This document shows positions 59,219-64,000 of a stretch of 64,000 nucleotides of DNA, piece by piece. This stretch comes from Carposina sasakii (Eukaryota; Arthropoda; Insecta; Lepidoptera; Carposinidae), in the NCBI GenBank assembly GCA_014607495.2, contig CP053154.1:12152001-12216000 (forward strand), in the 5' to 3' direction. Position 1 is the first letter of the stretch. Every line of letters starts with the position of its first letter. Under the pieces are notes generated by a model. It was not told the DNA's origin, did not search any database, and saw only the letters and a list, made by a program, of their open reading frames with translations. The position numbers were made by a program, and so were the translations under genes.

Positions 59219-59477
59219 TGTAGTGTATGCCAGAATAATTAAATAAAATTATTGATTCATATATATATATCATTTACTACCTTTAAATACCTGTAACAAT
59301 ATATAAGTTAATCGGTCGTCTCCGGCTATGTACTACGCAAACTGGACAGGTGACAGTTGTGGCGAGGGCAGTCACGAGAACACCGCAGACAGTGCAAGAC
59401 GTAGTGCGTGAGCTAGTGAGCCGACTTTTATTTATATTCTATTTAATTATAATCAAATTATAATAGAGAACACTACG
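59219..59477 (+). repeat. 5' LTR
   Basis: It begins TGTAGTGT and ends ACACTAC(G), imperfect inverted ends, two bases before the primer binding site. It contains AATAAA at about 59241 and an (AT)n TATA-like block near 59260-59270. The exact right edge (59476 or 59477) cannot be set without the 3' LTR. Confidence 0.75.
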
Positions 59478-59478
59478 T

Positions 59479-59490
59479 TGGCGACGAGGA
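59479..59490 (+). promoter_or_regulatory. Primer binding site (tRNA-Ser type)
   Basis: TGGCGACGAGGA is complementary to a 3' end TCCTCGTCGCCA, which fits a eukaryotic tRNA-Ser. It marks the start of minus-strand DNA synthesis. The tRNA identity is from memory of tRNA-Ser 3' ends. Confidence 0.75.
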
Positions 59491-60245
59491 GAACTGTAAG
59501 TACTTGTAATTATGTATTAGAAAAAAAAAAAGGAAAATATAAACATGGACAGGAATACGGTTCTTACCTAGCGATGCTTACTGCTTGCTTGTTTACTACC
59601 TAGGTACTGTTAAGATATACATAAAAAATATAGTATAAGTAAACAATACAGACATATTAATTTGTAATCAAAGATACAAGATACTATAATACGAGTAGAT
59701 AAGTACTTAGTAAATGCTTAGTAACTGTTAGTAACGTAAATACGAGTAATAACGGTTATTTACTCAATAAATCTGGGCAGGTACCTTAATGTCGATGCCC
59801 AAACTACGGCGTAAACAAACAAAATTCCATGACATTATCTCAACTGATAAGGTATGAGTAGCTAGTTTAATTTGCTTAATTGAGATAAAGCATCTGATTA
59901 TTAAAGTGGTTACCTACCTATAACTTGTTTGGTCTAAACCCTACTTTGTGTACGATAACTACTATTTTTACTAAGATTCAAGTTGGCTTAGTTATTATTA
60001 GCGTGAATTATACGAACGGTAGTCTAATTGGTATCAGTAAGTAAAGCTGATATTATATTTTCCTTACCTACATTTTTGACTACTTGAAAATCAATCAATT
60101 ATTGACTAGCGTAAACTGATGTAATTCCTATTCATGTCTATGTTTATAATTTTTATATATTTAATGGCATAATTTTATTGCAATAAAAATATTCCAAACT
60201 GTAAATTATGTTTATCTACGTAGAAACGTTATGATTATGAAAGAT
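59491..60245 (+). other. Retrotransposon leader, non-coding
   Basis: AT-rich, with many stops in all frames. It contains an A-run at 59520-59530. Packaging or translation signals cannot be recognised from sequence alone. Confidence 0.6.
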
Positions 60246-60480
60246 GCATTTAATTGCGAAAGAGGTGTAAATTGGAAGCAGTATTAAATTACGTTATTTT
60301 GAGCATTACATTACAATTTAGAATAAATTTGCGGCATTAAATTGCGAAATTCTATAGCATTAAATTGCGAAATTGCAGCATTAAATTGCGAAATTGCAGC
60401 ATTAAATTGCGGAATTTGAGCATTATATTGCGAAACTTAAGAATTAAATTTCGCAAATGGGCATTTAATTGCGATTTCTG
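60246..60480 (+). repeat. ~21-bp repeat array in the leader (GCATTAAATTGCGAAATT)
   Basis: Seven adjoining units from 60334 (gcattaaattgcgaaattct, gcattaaattgcgaaattgc twice, gcattaaattgcggaatttg, and three more diverged) are preceded by about three looser ones from 60246. The core TTGCG is the most constant part. The array ends ~37 bp before the Gag start codon. Confidence 0.88.
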
Positions 60481-60517
60481 GATTTTTCATTTTTCTCTTT
60501 CTAGCATTATCACAACA

Positions 60518-63500
60518 ATGGCACAACAATACAGCCTAGAAAAATTTGACTGTGAAGGAGAAGAGGGTTCGGTCGCCTACAGGTGGGAAAGATGGAAGAG
60601 GAGTCTGTACATATATTTAGAAGCTGCGAGCATCACAAATGAAGCAAAGAAGAGAGCAAGCTTACTACATTTTGGGGGTTCGGAGTTACAAGATGTATTT
60701 TACAATCTTCCTGGCGCAAACATTGAGCCAAATGGAGAAAATGCAACTGAAGTATTTAAGATAGCAATTAGGAATCTGGATGAATACTTTGCTCCTAAGC
60801 AATGTCTCGCCTTTGAACGACACAAGTTTCGAAGTTTAAAGCAGGAACCAAATGAGAAATTTCAAAAATTTCTTGTACGACTGCGACAGCAAGCAGAAAA
60901 GTGTGCATTTGCGGATATGGACGAAAACATAGTTAGTCAAATTACAGAAAAATGTATATCGGTAGCATTACGAAAGAAAATTTTGAAGAATGGCGACAAT
61001 ATGTCGCTGGAGGATATAAAGGTGGAAGCAAATATATTGGAGGCAGTCGAGCGACAATTAGGTGACTTCGAGACGAAATTGGAAAATCAAAATGTAAATA
61101 AAATTGCAGTTGAGGCTAAAAAGGGGGAAAAAATTGGATGTTCTAGGTGCGGCAGTAAAACACATTTGGGACGTGACTTAACATGTCCAGCTAAAAGGAA
61201 AACATGCTCGAGGTGTGGATTATTAGGACATTTTTGGAAACAATGTAGGACAAAACAACCGAACAAACGGAAACTGGATACCTCAAACAACGGGAAAAGC
61301 GTAGATAAAGACATAAAAAGATTTAAAAGAACAAACAATGTTGAGGAAGGAGATAAAGAAATCGCATATATTTTTAATGTAAACGGTGATGCTATGGTTA
61401 CGTGCAAGATAGGAGGAAAGGAAGTAAAGATGCTGGTAGATTCCGGATGTAATCAAAACTTGTTGACAGATAAAACGTGGAAAATGTTAAAACAAAATAA
61501 TATACGAGTATCTAATCAAAATAATAACCCAGATAAAATGTTTAAAGCATATGGAAGTGATCAACCTTTAAGACTACTAGGATCTTTCGAAGCGGATCTT
61601 GAAGTGGGGGACCGAGCTGAAAGGGCACCTTTTTATGTCATATCAGACGGAACAAGCGATTTGCTAGGACGGATAACCGCAACATCTTTGGGCATACTTA
61701 AAATTCACACAGATATCAATCAAGTACAAGAGAAACCATTTCCAAAATTCAAAGATATCTTAGTTGAAATCCCAATAGATGGTTCTGTAAAGCCTGTGTC
61801 ACAGCCATACCGCAGAATCCCTATACCCTTGGAGGAAAAGGTACAACGTAAAATCAAAGAATTATTGGATAAAGACATAATAGAACCTGTCAAAGGTTCT
61901 TCAGACTGGATTTCTCCGATCGTTCCAGTATTAAAGGGTAACGGTGAAGTTAGACTTTGTATAGACATGCGTCGAGCCAACACAGCTATTAAACGAGAGA
62001 ATCATCCTCTACCAACTATGAATGAACTATTGCCGAAAGTAAGAAAAGCAAAATATTTTAGTAAGTTGGATATCAAGGATGCTTTCCATCATATTGAATT
62101 ACACCCCAATTCACGGCACATAACCACGTTTATTACGACAAAGGGTCTGTTTAGGTTTAAAAGGATGATGTTTGGAATAACATGTGCGCCGGAAATATTC
62201 CAAAAAACACTAGAGAGAATTTTAATTGAATGCGATGGTGTCATAAATTTTATCGATGATATCCTAATATACGGCAAAGACCAAAGAGAACATGATTTAA
62301 GACTTGCAAGGGTTATGGAAGTTTTGAAGGAAAATAACGTTTTACTTCATAAAGATAAATGTGTGTATGGACAAACAAAGGTACAATTCTTGGGACACGA
62401 ATTATCAGAGGATGGTGTTAAGCCGTTAGAAAAATATATTTCTGCTGTTAAGGAATTTAGAGAACCTACCACTGTTGCTGAGTTACAAAGTTTTTTGGGA
62501 CTTATTAATTTTATAGGGAAATGGATACCGCATCTTGCCACTTTATCAGAGCCATTGAAATTGTTACTTCGACAGAAATCAGGAAAAAATACCAGTATAA
62601 CGGAGAAATGGGGGGAAAAACAACAAACCGCTTTTACTAAGTTAAAAGCAGTACTTGTTGATGTTCCTAATTTGGGTTTCTACAATCCTTCTGATAAAAC
62701 TTTGGTTATAGCAGACGCTAGCCCAGTTGGTCTGGGAGCAGTTTTGGTGCAAGTTAACGATAAAGGACCACGAATAATAGCGTTTGGAAATAAAACTCTG
62801 AGTGATTGCGAGCGGAGGTATTGCCAAACAGAGAAGGAGGCACTGGCATTGGTGTGGGCATGTGAACATTTTGATATGTTTCTCTATGGTAAACAATTTG
62901 ATTTGATAACTGACCATAAGCCGTTGGAAACGATATTTGGATCAAAAACGAAATCATGTGCTCGCATCGAAAGATGGGTTTTGAGACTGCAGTCTTATAA
63001 GTATAGAGTGATTTATCGCCCGGGGAAAGAAAATGTAGCAGACCCGCTGTCAAGACTATGCAGATTGGCAACAAATCCAATGACAATTTACGAAAACTAT
63101 GTCCATAATGTGGTAGAACATTCAAGACCATTGGCTCTATCGTTAAAGGAAATCGCTGAACATTCTCGACAAGACCATGAGATTGTCAAAGTTAAGGAGG
63201 GATTATACAATGGAAAGTGGGATGATACTGTTAAGAACTACAAAATATTTGAAAGCGAATTATGTTTTCATGAGGACATACTACTGAGAGGAACTAGGAT
63301 CGTTATTCCACAAAAACTGCGAGAACGTGTTTTGACGGCGGCACATGAGGGCCACCCGGGTATCGTGGCGATGAAGGGCAGAATTAGAACCAAAGTTTGG
63401 TGGCCGAAATGCGACAAAGATACGGAAAATATTTGCAAATCATGTAAAGGTTGCACGCTCGTTTCCGCACCAAATCCCCCGAATCCGTTGAAACCTCGCG

Positions 63501-64000
63501 AGTTGCCTACTGAACCTTGGGTGGATGTTGCGATCGACCTGATGGGCCCATTGCCCAGTAACGACTATATCTTCGTCGTAGTGGACTACTACAGCCGTTA
63601 CAAAGAAGTAAAAATATGCCGTTCTATAACAAGCACGGAAATAATTGGACATTTAAAAGACATATTTAGTAGATATGGGAACCCAGTCTCAGTCACAGCT
63701 GATAACGGCAAACAATTCACTAGTGCCGAGTTTAAGGCGTTCTGTTTGGAACAGAATATTAAAATTTATCACACCATCCCATATTTTCCCCAACAGAATG
63801 GGGAAGTGGAACGCCAAAACAGGGATATCCTGAAAAGACTTAAAATAAGTCAGGCAGAGAAACAGAACTGGAAAGAAGCCTTGAGGGATTACATGGTAAT
63901 GTACAATTCTACACCACACACAATAACTGGTAAGACACCAGGAGAATTATTCTTTCACAGACAGTTTAGAGATAAATTGCCAATGGCCAAAGACATAAAT
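60518..64000 (+). CDS. Gag-Pol polyprotein, uninterrupted, C-terminus beyond window
   Basis: One frame of 1,161 codons without stop or frameshift. The start is the ATG in ACAACAATGG, the first after the repeat array. Residues 1-205 are Gag-like with no recognised motif. Nucleocapsid knuckles start at C208 (CX2CX4HX6C, two residues longer than usual) and C230 (CX2CX4HX4C). Protease: LVDSG with Asp 308. Reverse transcriptase: LCIDMRRAN (~481-489), catalytic Asp 518 in KLDIKDAF, and FIDD with Asp 580-581. RNase H: Asp 733 (IADAS), Glu 772 (TEKEAL), Asp 799 (TDHKPL). Integrase: H943, H946, C973, C976 zinc site and D1007, D1062, E1098 (D,D-35-E; ADNGKQF ... NGEVERQN). All catalytic residues are present, so the element looks intact and young. 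Gag and Pol share one frame, so Gag excess must come from something other than frameshifting. Confidence 0.95.
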   Translation, partial: MAQQYSLEKFDCEGEEGSVAYRWERWKRSLYIYLEAASITNEAKKRASLLHFGGSELQDVFYNLPGANIEPNGENATEVFKIAIRNLDEYFAPKQCLAFERHKFRSLKQEPNEKFQKFLVRLRQQAEKCAFADMDENIVSQITEKCISVALRKKILKNGDNMSLEDIKVEANILEAVERQLGDFETKLENQNVNKIAVEAKKGEKIGCSRCGSKTHLGRDLTCPAKRKTCSRCGLLGHFWKQCRTKQPNKRKLDTSNNGKSVDKDIKRFKRTNNVEEGDKEIAYIFNVNGDAMVTCKIGGKEVKMLVDSGCNQNLLTDKTWKMLKQNNIRVSNQNNNPDKMFKAYGSDQPLRLLGSFEADLEVGDRAERAPFYVISDGTSDLLGRITATSLGILKIHTDINQVQEKPFPKFKDILVEIPIDGSVKPVSQPYRRIPIPLEEKVQRKIKELLDKDIIEPVKGSSDWISPIVPVLKGNGEVRLCIDMRRANTAIKRENHPLPTMNELLPKVRKAKYFSKLDIKDAFHHIELHPNSRHITTFITTKGLFRFKRMMFGITCAPEIFQKTLERILIECDGVINFIDDILIYGKDQREHDLRLARVMEVLKENNVLLHKDKCVYGQTKVQFLGHELSEDGVKPLEKYISAVKEFREPTTVAELQSFLGLINFIGKWIPHLATLSEPLKLLLRQKSGKNTSITEKWGEKQQTAFTKLKAVLVDVPNLGFYNPSDKTLVIADASPVGLGAVLVQVNDKGPRIIAFGNKTLSDCERRYCQTEKEALALVWACEHFDMFLYGKQFDLITDHKPLETIFGSKTKSCARIERWVLRLQSYKYRVIYRPGKENVADPLSRLCRLATNPMTIYENYVHNVVEHSRPLALSLKEIAEHSRQDHEIVKVKEGLYNGKWDDTVKNYKIFESELCFHEDILLRGTRIVIPQKLRERVLTAAHEGHPGIVAMKGRIRTKVWWPKCDKDTENICKSCKGCTLVSAPNPPNPLKPRELPTEPWVDVAIDLMGPLPSNDYIFVVVDYYSRYKEVKICRSITSTEIIGHLKDIFSRYGNPVSVTADNGKQFTSAEFKAFCLEQNIKIYHTIPYFPQQNGEVERQNRDILKRLKISQAEKQNWKEALRDYMVMYNSTPHTITGKTPGELFFHRQFRDKLPMAKDIN

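Larger units (their letters stand above)
59219..64000 (+). mobile_element. Ty3/Gypsy LTR retrotransposon, 5' part (3' end beyond window)
   Basis: Order: 5' LTR, tRNA-Ser-type primer binding site, ~1-kb leader with a repeat array, then one Gag-Pol frame in the order protease, RT, RNase H, integrase. Integrase after RNase H defines Ty3/Gypsy rather than Copia. The integrase end and pol style resemble Mag-like invertebrate elements, but a tree is needed. It interrupts the third tRNA-like unit after 'attattggaaac'. Confidence 0.93.

Noticed and set aside
60246..60480. CRISPR array
   Set aside because: Units are head-to-tail with no unique spacers, lie in a eukaryotic retrotransposon leader, and no cas genes exist.
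61087..63919. Numerous minus-strand frames of 60-125 codons
   Set aside because: All are antisense to the Gag-Pol frame.

Overview
This window looks like gene-free, intergenic or deep intronic DNA from an insect, most likely a moth or butterfly (Lepidoptera). It is AT-rich and has no rRNA, no prokaryotic-style operons and no host gene I can recognise. It is crowded with transposable elements of types common in lepidopteran genomes: an RTE-like LINE with an (ATGT)n tail, SINE-like repeats, Helitron ends of the A|TC...CTAG|T type, many TA-flanked foldback MITEs that begin CAGGGTG, hAT-type elements, and a Ty3/Gypsy LTR retrotransposon. The assignment to Lepidoptera rests on recognising repeat types and is an inference.

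Layout. 1-12 kb: a tRNA-like repeat at the very start, a TIR MITE (1918-2293), fragments of a dispersed ~160-bp repeat, foldback elements (4090-4303, 5707-5912), a SINE-like copy (6727-6961) and a LINE ORF2 C-terminal remnant (10170-10380). 12.3-15.3 kb: a foldback element with nearly identical ~170-bp arms, beside a Helitron helicase remnant and two or three non-autonomous Helitron ends. 15-37 kb: mostly anonymous AT-rich DNA with MITEs, three copies of a SINE-like family, a tandem dimer (31388-31852) and a SINE-like copy with a clean 10-bp target duplication (33336-33595). 37.9-39.9 kb: a 5'-truncated RTE LINE with two in-frame stops and an 11-bp target duplication. 40-53 kb: more MITEs, a Harbinger-like MITE, a hAT-like element carrying a LINE 3' end (46248-47127), a ~1.1-kb repeat with an internal tandem dimer, and a 72-bp inverted repeat pair enclosing a nested MITE. 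53.7-58.4 kb: almost featureless. 58.4-59.2 kb: three tandem copies of a tRNA-like repeat.

59219-64000: the 5' LTR, tRNA-Ser-type primer binding site, leader and an uninterrupted Gag-Pol reading frame of a Ty3/Gypsy retrotransposon. It has inserted into the third tRNA-like unit and runs off the window end. This is the only long, intact coding region here.

The elements interact as genome parasites rather than as a pathway. The RTE LINE shares its 3' tail with one SINE-like family, and a second SINE-like family ends in sequence resembling the C-terminal coding end and tail of another LINE. Both are the expected signature of trans-mobilisation. The least explained signals are the tandem tRNA-like units with intact Pol III boxes and T6 terminators, and a ~21-bp repeat array in the retrotransposon leader, placed where the Drosophila gypsy insulator lies.
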